Source: UBA1672 sp050633505 (GTDB lineage Bacteria; Pseudomonadota; Alphaproteobacteria; Micavibrionales; Micavibrionaceae). Taken from it: a stretch of 64,000 bases of DNA. The stretch covers positions 22,544 through 86,543 of the forward strand of contig JBOEGQ010000003.1 of NCBI GenBank assembly GCA_050633505.1, read 5' to 3'. The position numbers were made by a program, and so were the translations under genes. Of this stretch, positions 46,005 to 54,117 are shown one piece after another. The notes below the pieces were generated by a model that did no database searches, had not been told where the DNA came from, and saw only the letters and a list, made by a program, of their open reading frames with translations. Numbering within the stretch: the stretch's first letter is position 1; the number at the start of each line of letters is the position of its first letter.

Positions 46005-46688
46005 ATGAAAAGGAGTTCAGAGATAGAGAAGGAAGATTTGTTTTACAAGTATGGACATTTCATTCTTGCGATTGTTTTTTGTATTTCTCTCTTTGGGGCT
46101 CAAGATATTTTTGCCGCGACAAAGGAAGATGTCTATAAATCTTGTAAAGAGCATCTAAGGCGGAGTGATGCGTTTTGTCAGTGCGTGGCTGATGAGCCGT
46201 ATAAGGCTTATGTTCATGATACGATAGAGCGGAAGAAAAATGAAATAAATGTGTCGAGGGGGCATTATGAGGGGGCAGAGAATAAGCTTTTATCTGATCC
46301 GACAATTAATAGGGCGCAAATGGAAGAGATTTGTGCAGTAGCCAAAGATGTTTACATCTTTGAAGATACGCTTCCGAAAAATACAAGCCCTCGTGCTTTA
46401 CCTAATGCCCGTAGTCAAGCCACGTCGGAGCAGTTAAAACGGTATAAGCAGATGCAAAAGCAAGCTGGTGATAAAATGCACAAGATGTTGCATGCAGGGG
46501 GGATGAGTTCGCCTGTGTATCATTCTATGGCTTACTTAAGCGGTTTTTGCAAAAGTCGTTATGATTTTCATAAAAAGGTCAAAGAGCATAAAGATGAGAT
46601 GACGCGGATTGAAGCAGAGGGGGTGGATGTTAATATAAATATTCTTTCCTATAATAGTATGACGTCGAAGATGTGTCATAATAAATAA
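46005..46688 (+). CDS. Exported cysteine-patterned protein, paralogue B
   Basis: This is a 227-residue protein with an excellent ribosome binding site (AGGAGGAG). The N-terminal signal is LAIVFCISLFGAQDIFAA. The Cys pattern repeats that of the upstream gene: C-x10-C-x-C (SCKEHLRRSDAFCQC), EIC, FC and a terminal MC. A charged helical middle section (KRYKQMQKQAGDKMHKML) is longer here. The gap to paralogue A is 56 bp. It ends 18 bp from the convergent YgfZ-like gene. The function is unknown. Confidence 0.72.
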   Translation: MKRSSEIEKEDLFYKYGHFILAIVFCISLFGAQDIFAATKEDVYKSCKEHLRRSDAFCQCVADEPYKAYVHDTIERKKNEINVSRGHYEGAENKLLSDPTINRAQMEEICAVAKDVYIFEDTLPKNTSPRALPNARSQATSEQLKRYKQMQKQAGDKMHKMLHAGGMSSPVYHSMAYLSGFCKSRYDFHKKVKEHKDEMTRIEAEGVDVNINILSYNSMTSKMCHNK

Positions 46689-46706
46689 TACCAAGGTAAC
46701 GCAGGG

Positions 46707-47462
46707 CTATTCATCCTTTAATATGGCTAACCCGATATTGTCGCAAGATGAACGCATAATACCAATATTCTTTCCGTCTTTTATGATGGCTTCATCACAT
46801 TGGGGAAGTTCTGCTGCTGTTATATCAGTGGGTGTAATTGTACGTAAGTGCTTCTTCCCAAGGCCACGATAATACATGCGCGCGGTTAATTCTTGTCCGA
46901 TGTAACACCCTTTATCATAAGATACTGCATTGATTTGATCCATGCGTCCTTCATCCATTGTTGATTTATTGGGGATGAGGTCGCGGCTACCATCTGGAAT
47001 GCATAAAGAAATTCTAAGTTTATCCCATTCTTTAAAGTCTTTTTGAGGGATGTTTTTCGGTTTTGAGAATGAGCGATACCCGATATTGCCGTGGCGTGGG
47101 TCTTTATGTCCGTGAGGGGCGTTGCCCATTGTAATGTAGACGGGAATATTATCTTGGCTGTTTATGCTGACATCCGCACGTAATTTATACATGTTAAGCA
47201 TTTTAGTCAGGCTACTCAGGCGGTCTCCACCTTCACATTCTAAAATTAGGGTGTCATTGGTGTCAGTTATAAAAAAGTCGTAGAGGAACTTACCTTGTGG
47301 TGTGAGAAGGCAAGCATAGATACAATCTTGTGTCTTGAGAAGGTCGATATCATTTGTGATTAGGTTTTGAATGAATGCTGTTCTATCTTCACCGGAAAGG
47401 GTGATGGTTGCGCGTGTTGCCAATAATACAAAAAAGCATTCCTGTGCGGCATTAATATTCAT
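46707..47462 (-). CDS. ygfZ: YgfZ/GcvT-domain folate-binding protein
   Basis: From ATG 47462 the product has about 251 residues. The YgfZ signature KGCYIGQELTARMYYRG is present with its conserved Cys, and the N-terminal half has the GcvT-like fold (LTPQGKFLYDFF). YgfZ is a tetrahydrofolate-dependent factor for Fe-S cluster maintenance. Upstream in-frame starts would run back into the intrinsic terminator of the preceding gene, so the shorter start is chosen. There is no strong Shine-Dalgarno. Confidence 0.9.
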   Translation of the reverse strand: MNINAAQECFFVLLATRATITLSGEDRTAFIQNLITNDIDLLKTQDCIYACLLTPQGKFLYDFFITDTNDTLILECEGGDRLSSLTKMLNMYKLRADVSINSQDNIPVYITMGNAPHGHKDPRHGNIGYRSFSKPKNIPQKDFKEWDKLRISLCIPDGSRDLIPNKSTMDEGRMDQINAVSYDKGCYIGQELTARMYYRGLGKKHLRTITPTDITAAELPQCDEAIIKDGKNIGIMRSSCDNIGLAILKDE

Positions 47463-47499
47463 ATTGAGTATGTAATCTTTCGTAAAAATTAGGGTAAAG

Positions 47500-47532
47500 A
47501 AAAAGCCGATCATCAATGATGAGCAGCTTTTT
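47500..47532. terminator. Bidirectional-looking terminator upstream of the YgfZ-like gene
   Basis: AAAAAGC and GCTTTTT close a stem that continues with TCATCA / TGATGA. On the minus strand a TTTTTCTTT run follows. It lies 30 bp past the stop of the gene at 47561, which is read in the same direction as the YgfZ-like gene. Confidence 0.7.
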
Positions 47533-47560
47533 CTGTAATCTGTAAGCTTAGATAGCGATC

Positions 47561-48079
47561 TTAATCATTGAGATTAGAAAAATCCGACTTTCTTTTGCGC
47601 TGATATTCTTTCTGCTCGGCTTGTCTCTTATATTCAGAGTGGGTCTTTTTGTAGTTTTCCTGAGCTTGTTCAGCCACATCAAATGGAACGTATTTTATGC
47701 GTTCCCAACCCCTGTAAAGCATACAGCCTTCGAAATCTGTGTAGTTAGCATGTTCAACGAATAATTCTTCGTCGCGTTCTGGTGTATCCCATCCGGCGAT
47801 ACGTGCTTCGTCTTCACTTAAAACAAGGCCTGCGGCATATTCAGGGATTGCATCCCTTACAGCACCAAGCCTTTCAAGCTCACGAAGTTCAACAACACAT
47901 CGTGCAATATCACGGTTTAACATTTGTTGAGCTTTTGGTCCACGTAGGTAAAGAGCAGAGGATACGTGTACGCGTTGCCAATATTGCCCGCTTTCTTCAA
48001 GTTTTTTATTAACACCTGCAAATGCAGGGAAAGAGGTGGATATTATAAGAGCTGTAAGAAGTAAAGAACGCTTGATCAT
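47561..48079 (-). CDS. Unrecognised exported protein
   Basis: This is a 172-residue protein with a clear signal peptide (SLLLTALIISTSFPAFA, cut before GVNKK). The mature part is helical and charged, with two Cys (IARCVVEL, EGCMLY) able to pair. Its tail is Lys/Arg/Gln-rich (EYKRQAEQKEYQRKRKS). No family was recognised. It ends at its own terminator and its promoter lies in the 80 bp after 48079. Confidence 0.7.
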   Translation of the reverse strand: MIKRSLLLTALIISTSFPAFAGVNKKLEESGQYWQRVHVSSALYLRGPKAQQMLNRDIARCVVELRELERLGAVRDAIPEYAAGLVLSEDEARIAGWDTPERDEELFVEHANYTDFEGCMLYRGWERIKYVPFDVAEQAQENYKKTHSEYKRQAEQKEYQRKRKSDFSNLND

Positions 48080-48159
48080 GATGAGAAAATCTTCATTTTG
48101 TTAGAACTACTGGATGCAGGATAACAATTTATGAGCAGTTTCTCAACAGAATTATGTTT

Positions 48160-49872
48160 TTATTCCATCCACCAGCTTTCGGTGACAATACCATAGAGCG
48201 GTGTGACCTGCGGCCTCTTGATTTTTGTATGATGTGCGACATAGTCAATCCCCTTATAAAACAGGGGGATCATAATATAATTTCGGGTTAGTATTTGATC
48301 GATTTTATGTGCATGGCTGAGCAATTCATCATATGTTTGGGCATTGGCAATGGCCGCAGAGTGGATATCAAGATCCGCATTGCAAATACCGGAATAGTTA
48401 AAGCGTCCGGGCTCATTTGCCGCGTGACATGACCAATACAGCATTTGTTCCGTTCCCGGAGACAGGCTATTTTGCCAATATGAAGCAAGCATATCGTAGT
48501 CGTAGTTTATTTTTCGTTGTTGGAATGTGGCACTGTCAAGCATGCGTATGGTCATCTTGATGCCAAGGCGTTCAAGATTTCGTTGATAGGCCAAGGCGAT
48601 TTTTTCTTCCTGAGGGGAAAGAAGAATGATTTCAAATGTAAATGGTTTGTTGCTTTTCTGGTGAACACGTTTTTTATTTTGAATGATCCAACCAGATTTT
48701 TTTAACAAGGTATTTGCTTGCTTTAACCTTTTCCTGAATGACAGTGAGGGAGGTTGGCTTTCCTTATCATGACCGTTTAATGCAGAGTTCGGGTAAAAGC
48801 TGTTAATACGTTCAAATTGTCCATGCAAGATATTATCTTTGACCCAGTTATCATCAAAGGCAAGGGATAGGGCTTTACGGATTTCGGGAGATGAGAATAG
48901 GGAACGGCGTGTGTTAAATATAAATCCGTGCGCACGTTCCGGTCGTTGATGGCGGATTTCTTCGCGGATCATATCGGCGCTCATTGCATCATATGCACTT
49001 TGCCATTTGGTGATATTCCATTCTCTGCGCAGGTTTAGGTCACCTTTTTTGAAGGCTTCTAAAGCAATCGTGTCATCGCGGAAATATTCGTAAGAAATGG
49101 CGCTGAAATTATAATGTCCTTTATTTACGAATAGATCTTTTGCCCAATATGTTTCATCACGCTCATATGTGATAGAGCGTCCGATTTCAAATGCTTTGAT
49201 TTTATAAGGGCCACTTGTAACCGGAATGTCTGTAAGGGTGGTGTTGAAGTCACGGTTTTCCCACCATGCTTTTGAAAGAACAGGCATCATTGTAAGGATC
49301 ATGACGGTTTCCCTGTCATATCCATCACCCAAAGAAAACTTGATTGCACTGTTATCTATCATGTCAATGGAGCTGACGAGTTTGTACACGCGTCGCATGT
49401 TAGGGCGCCCATACTCTTTTAATGTTTCGTATGAGAACAGAACGTCTTGTGTTGTGATTGGTGTTCCGTCAGAAAATGTTGCATTCGGATTTAAATGAAA
49501 TGTGATGGATGACCTGTCCTCCGGCACATCAACGGATTGTGCGATAAGGGGGTACATTGTAAAGGGCTCATCCCATACACGACGCATGAGCCTGTCATAA
49601 ACCAAGTTCATGTTTTCGGGCGCTTGCCCCTTTAAAGAATGGGGGTTGAGTGTATCGAATGTCGTATTGGATGCCGCAATTTTAACAAGGCCACCCTTTA
49701 GAGCCATCGGGTTGATATAGTCAAGATGTGGTGATTCCCCTGTATATTTGGGTGCGCCATGCATGGCCAAACCGAATGGCGTGTTGTTTTCTTGTGCTAT
49801 TGCGGAAGAAACAACAAAACTAATCAGGAAAATAAAGAGAATAGTAAGAATCGGCGTATAATATTTCATCAT
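48160..49872 (-). CDS. YejA-like ABC transporter substrate-binding protein (family 5)
   Basis: This is a protein of about 570 residues with a signal peptide (IFLISFVVSSAIA). The family-5 pattern follows: GLAMHGAPKYTGE, TFDTLNPHSLKG, a VYDRLMRR segment and FSDGTPITTQDVLFSYE. Closest in look are YejA-type proteins for peptide antibiotics such as microcin C; oligopeptides are another possible ligand. No permease or ATPase genes lie beside it, so it must work with components encoded elsewhere or alone. The ATG at 49872 touches the divergent macro-domain start at 49871, so the two coding regions overlap by two bases. Confidence 0.88.
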   Translation of the reverse strand: MMKYYTPILTILFIFLISFVVSSAIAQENNTPFGLAMHGAPKYTGESPHLDYINPMALKGGLVKIAASNTTFDTLNPHSLKGQAPENMNLVYDRLMRRVWDEPFTMYPLIAQSVDVPEDRSSITFHLNPNATFSDGTPITTQDVLFSYETLKEYGRPNMRRVYKLVSSIDMIDNSAIKFSLGDGYDRETVMILTMMPVLSKAWWENRDFNTTLTDIPVTSGPYKIKAFEIGRSITYERDETYWAKDLFVNKGHYNFSAISYEYFRDDTIALEAFKKGDLNLRREWNITKWQSAYDAMSADMIREEIRHQRPERAHGFIFNTRRSLFSSPEIRKALSLAFDDNWVKDNILHGQFERINSFYPNSALNGHDKESQPPSLSFRKRLKQANTLLKKSGWIIQNKKRVHQKSNKPFTFEIILLSPQEEKIALAYQRNLERLGIKMTIRMLDSATFQQRKINYDYDMLASYWQNSLSPGTEQMLYWSCHAANEPGRFNYSGICNADLDIHSAAIANAQTYDELLSHAHKIDQILTRNYIMIPLFYKGIDYVAHHTKIKRPQVTPLYGIVTESWWME

Positions 49873-50440
49873 GAAGTTATTGATATCAAACTCTACAGCC
49901 AGCGCCAAATCGTTTCTTGATCGAATTCAACTCGTTCAGGGTGATATTGCTCAGCAGAAAGTCGATGCCATTTGCACGGTTATTCCGCAAAACCTTGCCT
50001 TTAGGGGGCGATTAAATGAATCGCTAAACCAGACATGTAACGGGCAATTAGATGCATTTATCTTGGATAATATTTTTAAGCCGAGAGCAGGGGAGGTTTA
50101 TGCGCTTCCTGCTTTTGGCTTAGAGGCTCGGCATATTTTAGTTGGTGTGGTTCCGGCGTATCGAACAAATTTTGATATGAAAGAATCCGATCTGGCAGGG
50201 ATTGTTCGAAAGATGATGGAGCTTGCCCGTTGTATGTTGCTTTCCTCCATCGCGGTGCCACCAATTATGTCAGGGAAGAAGGGGTTCCCAAAGGCCAAGG
50301 CCGCACGCCTTATCTGCCAAGGGGTGTCTGAGAGGATGCAAGAAAGTTTCGATGAGGCGCGAATTGTGTGTAATGACCCCCAAATGATTGATATTTTCAC
50401 ACGAAAACTTGAGATCATTGGATGGGATGGGCATGCTTAG
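49871..50440 (+). CDS. Macro-domain protein with altered ligand loop
   Basis: This is a 189-residue protein. RIQLVQGDIAQQKVDAICTV matches the opening of macro domains (GDI motif), and PPIMSGKKGFPKAKAA corresponds to the phosphate-binding loop near the end. In typical ADP-ribose hydrolases the first ligand loop reads NAAN; here the same place reads CTVIPQN, so catalysis may be lost or changed. The start shares bases with the divergent gene at 49872, and there is no ribosome binding site. A TTG at 49880 is the alternative start. The next gene on this strand follows after about 70 bp. Confidence 0.75.
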   Translation: MKLLISNSTASAKSFLDRIQLVQGDIAQQKVDAICTVIPQNLAFRGRLNESLNQTCNGQLDAFILDNIFKPRAGEVYALPAFGLEARHILVGVVPAYRTNFDMKESDLAGIVRKMMELARCMLLSSIAVPPIMSGKKGFPKAKAARLICQGVSERMQESFDEARIVCNDPQMIDIFTRKLEIIGWDGHA

Positions 50441-50514
50441 CCTCTAAAAGGTGCATTTCTACACCAAATATTGTAGCTTTATCGATGTGAAGAGTGAATG
50501 AAGCGAGGTTTGTG

Positions 50515-50940
50515 ATGAGGAAATATGCCTATATAAAAATTATAACCGCCGTTTTTGTTGTTTCTTTGCTATTTATCGGGGTGTCTCAAATTGTTATTGC
50601 GGATGGCAATGCTGTTCATTTGCGCTTTGGGCAGAGTGTAACAAAGCAAGGTATGACAATAACATTTGTTGATGTGTCTGATAGTCGGTGTCCTGCAGAT
50701 GTACAGTGTATCTGGGCGGGAGAAGTTATTGTTTCCCTTCATGTTAAAGTTGGTTCGGGTGAGGTTAAGGATGCCGAACTTAGGCAATCCATGGGGGGTG
50801 AATACACCGTTATCGAGGGAAAGAAGCTCCAATTAAAAACAGTAACGCCACACCCCAGAACGGATCAGGATTATGACGATAGTGATTATCGTGCCGTTAT
50901 TGAAATTACAGATGAAAATGCGGTAGATGTACAAAAATAA
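50515..50940 (+). CDS. Exported protein with SRCP...CxWAG motif
   Basis: From ATG 50515 the product has 141 residues. A signal-like helix (IIITAVFVVSLLFIGV region) precedes a small beta domain containing DSRCPADVQCIWAGE, a motif common in short secreted or lipoprotein-like proteins of unknown function. The two Cys can pair. GCGAGG lies upstream. No function is assigned. Confidence 0.7.
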   Translation: MRKYAYIKIITAVFVVSLLFIGVSQIVIADGNAVHLRFGQSVTKQGMTITFVDVSDSRCPADVQCIWAGEVIVSLHVKVGSGEVKDAELRQSMGGEYTVIEGKKLQLKTVTPHPRTDQDYDDSDYRAVIEITDENAVDVQK

Positions 50941-50971
50941 AGATGCAGTACATAACCAATGGGAGGGATAA

Positions 50972-51364
50972 GTGAAGGAAGAGCCACGGTCTTATAATCT
51001 GTATCTTTCCAAAATTCAGAAAGATAAGATGATATTTGGTAGTAACTTATTACTGCTTAGGCAACGCCTGGTCATAGATTGCAATCGGCGTTGTGTTTCC
51101 TATCATTACACATCTCCATGGAGGTCTATTGCTTGGGATGAGCCGTTTGAAGCATTCGCCTCAGTTGAGTCGTATTTGCGGCAATCAGGCCCTAGAAAAG
51201 ATCATATCTCTTGGTTTACTAATCTATGTGCGCAAAATGGCAAAAAAATCCCTATTAAGCCATCATTTTGGGGCTTGATTGGCCCACGAAAAGCGACTGA
51301 TTTTTCTAAGGAAATAGCCAAATATCTAGAAATCCCTCATGAAGAATACTACGACTACCTTTAA
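50972..51364 (+). CDS. Unrecognised 130-residue protein
   Basis: This gene has a GTG start with GGGAGGGAT ahead of it. The product is basic and aromatic-rich (WRSIAWDEPFEAF, SFWGLIGPRKATD), without signal or membrane span. No family was recognised. It follows the previous gene by 31 bp and could be co-transcribed. A terminator-type palindrome lies just after its stop but serves the opposite strand. Confidence 0.6.
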   Translation: MKEEPRSYNLYLSKIQKDKMIFGSNLLLLRQRLVIDCNRRCVSYHYTSPWRSIAWDEPFEAFASVESYLRQSGPRKDHISWFTNLCAQNGKKIPIKPSFWGLIGPRKATDFSKEIAKYLEIPHEEYYDYL

Positions 51365-51381
51365 TCTATGCCCAATAAAAT

Positions 51382-51406
51382 AGGCTAGCATATATTACGC
51401 TAGCCT
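51382..51406 (-). terminator. Terminator of the adenosine kinase gene
   Basis: AGGCTAGC and GCTAGCCT form a perfect 8-bp stem with a nine-base loop. On the minus strand ATTTTATT follows, 31 bp past the kinase stop. The plus strand lacks a T run. Confidence 0.7.
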
Positions 51407-51436
51407 TAGGTGTTTATTGTGTATGCCTTATAACGC

Positions 51437-52429
51437 TTACGCGGCTAAATCGGCCAGTTTTACTGCCGGGCGTGGGCCGATATGTGAAATAACTTCGGCT
51501 GCTGCGATCGCGCCAAGCTTTCCACAGTCTTTCAGATCTTTTCCTTCTGTAAGACCATAAAGGAACCCAGCGGCAAATTGATCGCCGGCGCCGGTTGTAT
51601 CAATGACATTATCCACTGGCTCGGCATCAATTGTGATTGTTTCGCCATTTGCAATAATGACTGCACCTTTTTCACCGCGTGTGATGGCGGCAATTTCCAC
51701 ATGGTCGCTGATTGCACTAACCGCGTCATCGAAATTGTCTTGCATAAATAGGGATTTGATTTCTTCTTCATTCGCAAAAAGGATATCAACGTGATTTTCA
51801 ACCAGTTTTAGGAAGTCAGATCTGTGTCTATCAACGCAGAATGGGTCTGATAAGGTTAGAGCAATACGGTGACCTGCTTCATGTGCGTGTTCTGCGGCGC
51901 TGATAAATGCCTGTTTTGCAAGGTCGCGATCAAATAAATATCCTTCCAGATATGTTATTTGTGCAGATGTGATCAGGTTGGCATCGACATCAACCGGGCT
52001 GAGTTCAACAGATGCGCCTAAGAAGGTGTTCATTGTACGTTGTGCATCCGGTGTTACCAAAATCATGCAACGACCTGTTGATGCACCGGCGATAAGGGGT
52101 TGTGTATTATAATCAACACCGATTGATTGAATTTCATCTTTGTATGTTTTTCCAAGTTCATCATCAGCAACTTTACCGATGAATGCACCTTTTCCACCGA
52201 AAGAGGCATAGCCAGCCATTGTATTGGCGGCAGATCCACCGGATGTTTCAATGCCTTTTGGCATTTGTGTATATAATTCTACGGCGCGCACTTCTTCGAT
52301 TAGTGTCATGGCACCTTTTTCCATGCCGTATTGTTGGCTTTGTTCAGCCAAGAAATCATCAGATACTTGTGATAACACGTCGACAAGAGCATTCCCCACG
52401 GCGACGACACCGTATTTTGTTTGAGACAT
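51437..52429 (-). CDS. PfkB-family adenosine/sugar kinase
   Basis: From ATG 52429 the product has 330 residues. It begins MSQTKYGVVAVGNALVDVL and has ETSGGSAANTMAGYASFGGKG and the anion-hole motif DTTGAGDQFAAGFLYG with its catalytic Asp. The sequence is closest in style to adenosine kinases of alphaproteobacteria, but nucleoside versus sugar specificity is not proven. GGAAT precedes the start; longer frames enter AT-rich sequence with no ribosome binding site. It diverges from the TetR gene by 82 bp. Confidence 0.93.
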   Translation of the reverse strand: MSQTKYGVVAVGNALVDVLSQVSDDFLAEQSQQYGMEKGAMTLIEEVRAVELYTQMPKGIETSGGSAANTMAGYASFGGKGAFIGKVADDELGKTYKDEIQSIGVDYNTQPLIAGASTGRCMILVTPDAQRTMNTFLGASVELSPVDVDANLITSAQITYLEGYLFDRDLAKQAFISAAEHAHEAGHRIALTLSDPFCVDRHRSDFLKLVENHVDILFANEEEIKSLFMQDNFDDAVSAISDHVEIAAITRGEKGAVIIANGETITIDAEPVDNVIDTTGAGDQFAAGFLYGLTEGKDLKDCGKLGAIAAAEVISHIGPRPAVKLADLAA

Positions 52430-52511
52430 AGTGTTTATTCCATTCGCGTTTATGTTATTAAAAAATATATTTTTATCCTGTATAGTCATATCGGACAAAA
52501 AGGCCAAGAGT

Positions 52512-53099
52512 ATGAGCATAAAAAAAATAAATGATACAGATATAAAAAGCCAAATTATCACTGCCGCATTGGATTTAGCAGTGGATCAGGGCTGGGAATT
52601 TACAACATTGCGTGATATCGCGGAAAAGGCGGATATCTCTTTGTTAGAGCTTTATGACATTGTAGAGGATAAGCAAGACATTCTCGTGTTACTTGGTCGT
52701 GCAATTGATCGTCAGGTTATGGAGAGTGTCGATATGGAAGGGGACGATACGGTCAGTGTGCGGGATCGACTTTTTGATATTATGATGGATCGCTATGACA
52801 TTCTGAATCAATATCGTTCGGGGATTGTTGCCGTCTTTGATTCTTTTAAGTGCGATCCCAAGCAAGCCGTGATTTCATTGCCACATCTTTGCCGTTCTAT
52901 GAATTGGATGTTGGAGGCCTCCGGTGTTGAAACATCGGGTATTAAGGGGGCTTTGAAGGTGATGGGGCTAACCGGGATATACTTGAAAGTGTTGAAAGTT
53001 TGGTGTGATGATGAAAGCCGCGATTTATCAAAAACCATGGCTGCTCTTGATAAGGCGTTGGAACGTGGTGAGAGCGTTGCAGATACGTTCGGGTTTTAA
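52512..53099 (+). CDS. TetR-family transcriptional regulator
   Basis: This is a 195-residue protein. The N-terminal helix-turn-helix is typical: IITAALDLAVDQGWEFTTLRDIAEKADISLLELYDIVEDKQDIL, read as residues 15-58. The C-terminal helical ligand domain is less conserved. ATG 52512 has AAGG upstream. It diverges from one PfkB kinase and converges with another, overlapping the latter's end by four bases. Control of one or both kinases is a reasonable guess. Confidence 0.88.
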   Translation: MSIKKINDTDIKSQIITAALDLAVDQGWEFTTLRDIAEKADISLLELYDIVEDKQDILVLLGRAIDRQVMESVDMEGDDTVSVRDRLFDIMMDRYDILNQYRSGIVAVFDSFKCDPKQAVISLPHLCRSMNWMLEASGVETSGIKGALKVMGLTGIYLKVLKVWCDDESRDLSKTMAALDKALERGESVADTFGF

Positions 53100-53968
53100 G
53101 CTGTCTCTAACGCACCAGATTTTTCTATTTGTTTCTTCACTTCATCAAGATAGGGAATCGCACGATATGTTCCCGGGCGTGACGCGGTAATTTGCGCGGC
53201 ATGTAGTCCGTATTCGGCGGAGGTTGTCATTGATAGCCCAGCCTGTATGCAACTTGCCATGAAGCCACAAAATACATCAAAGGCCCCCGAGGGGTGAATG
53301 ATTCCGTCGGATGATTGGGGAAGGGCGGGAACTTCCACAGATGTATTCGTTTTACTGATGAAACATGAATGGGGAGCGGTTGCATCAAAGGTAATGCAGG
53401 ATTCTATCTTATCCTTATCATCATTCTGATATCCAAAAATGACAAGATCTGCTTTTTTGAGTAGTGCAGGATCAACATCATTCTTGTATTCCACGCATAG
53501 AATACTCTTTGCTTCGCTGTTTTTCGTGCGTGTCAGGAACGAATCGAGGGTGCTTTCATGTATTTCATGATTCAAAAGCAATAAGGTGCGTGCGTGCAAG
53601 GATGTATCAGGGATTAAATCTTCGAGGTTATCCAGAGCATGCTGTGACGGGATAAACATTGTCGGAGAAGAGGAGGGGGACGTAATGGTCGTTGCAATTG
53701 AAGTCGAACTGTCTTCTCTGATTAATGCATTATGCTGTATGCCTTCTCTACGTAATGTTGTGAATATTTTTTCTGCAAAAAGATCATTTCCGGTTGTTCC
53801 TCTAATGGTTGCTTTTGCACCGCATCGCGCAGCGGCGATAGTCTGTAACGCCGATGAACCACCTATTTCAATGATGTTTTGTGTTGAGTGGTGTTGAGAT
53901 CCTGGCGTTAATGAAGAGGGGATATCTATCTGTATATCCATGCGTATATGCCCGAAAGAAACAATCAT
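53096..53968 (-). CDS. Second PfkB-family carbohydrate kinase, divergent active site
   Basis: This is a 290-residue ribokinase-fold protein. It has IGGSSALQTIAAARCGAK near the start and HPSGAFDVFCGFMA near the end. The usual anion-hole motif is GAGD; here the Gly before the catalytic Asp has become Phe (GAFD), while the Asp is kept. Overall similarity to the kinase at 51437 is low, so they are not recent duplicates. Substrate is unknown. The gene ends inside the TetR stop and starts 149 bp from hemA. Confidence 0.82.
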   Translation of the reverse strand: MIVSFGHIRMDIQIDIPSSLTPGSQHHSTQNIIEIGGSSALQTIAAARCGAKATIRGTTGNDLFAEKIFTTLRREGIQHNALIREDSSTSIATTITSPSSSPTMFIPSQHALDNLEDLIPDTSLHARTLLLLNHEIHESTLDSFLTRTKNSEAKSILCVEYKNDVDPALLKKADLVIFGYQNDDKDKIESCITFDATAPHSCFISKTNTSVEVPALPQSSDGIIHPSGAFDVFCGFMASCIQAGLSMTTSAEYGLHAAQITASRPGTYRAIPYLDEVKKQIEKSGALETA

Positions 53969-54001
53969 CTATATTCTCTTTGTTGGTGTCGTATGCTACA
54001 A

Positions 54002-54014
54002 TTGATACTATCAA
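54002..54014. promoter_or_regulatory. FNR-like inverted repeat with short spacer upstream of hemA
   Basis: TTGAT and ATCAA are separated by three bases. The FNR consensus spacer is four. It lies 104 bp before hemA and 34 bp before the divergent kinase start. ALA synthase genes of other alphaproteobacteria are controlled by FnrL through TTGAT-N4-ATCAA sites, which makes the near match worth testing. Confidence 0.3.
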
Positions 54015-54117
54015 GCGTTTACTTTTTCTAGATGGTCGTAGAAAATAATTACAGGAAATACTTGATATCTCCGTGGAAACCCAATAATACACAAAGCAAA
54101 AAGCGAGTGCGCACGAT

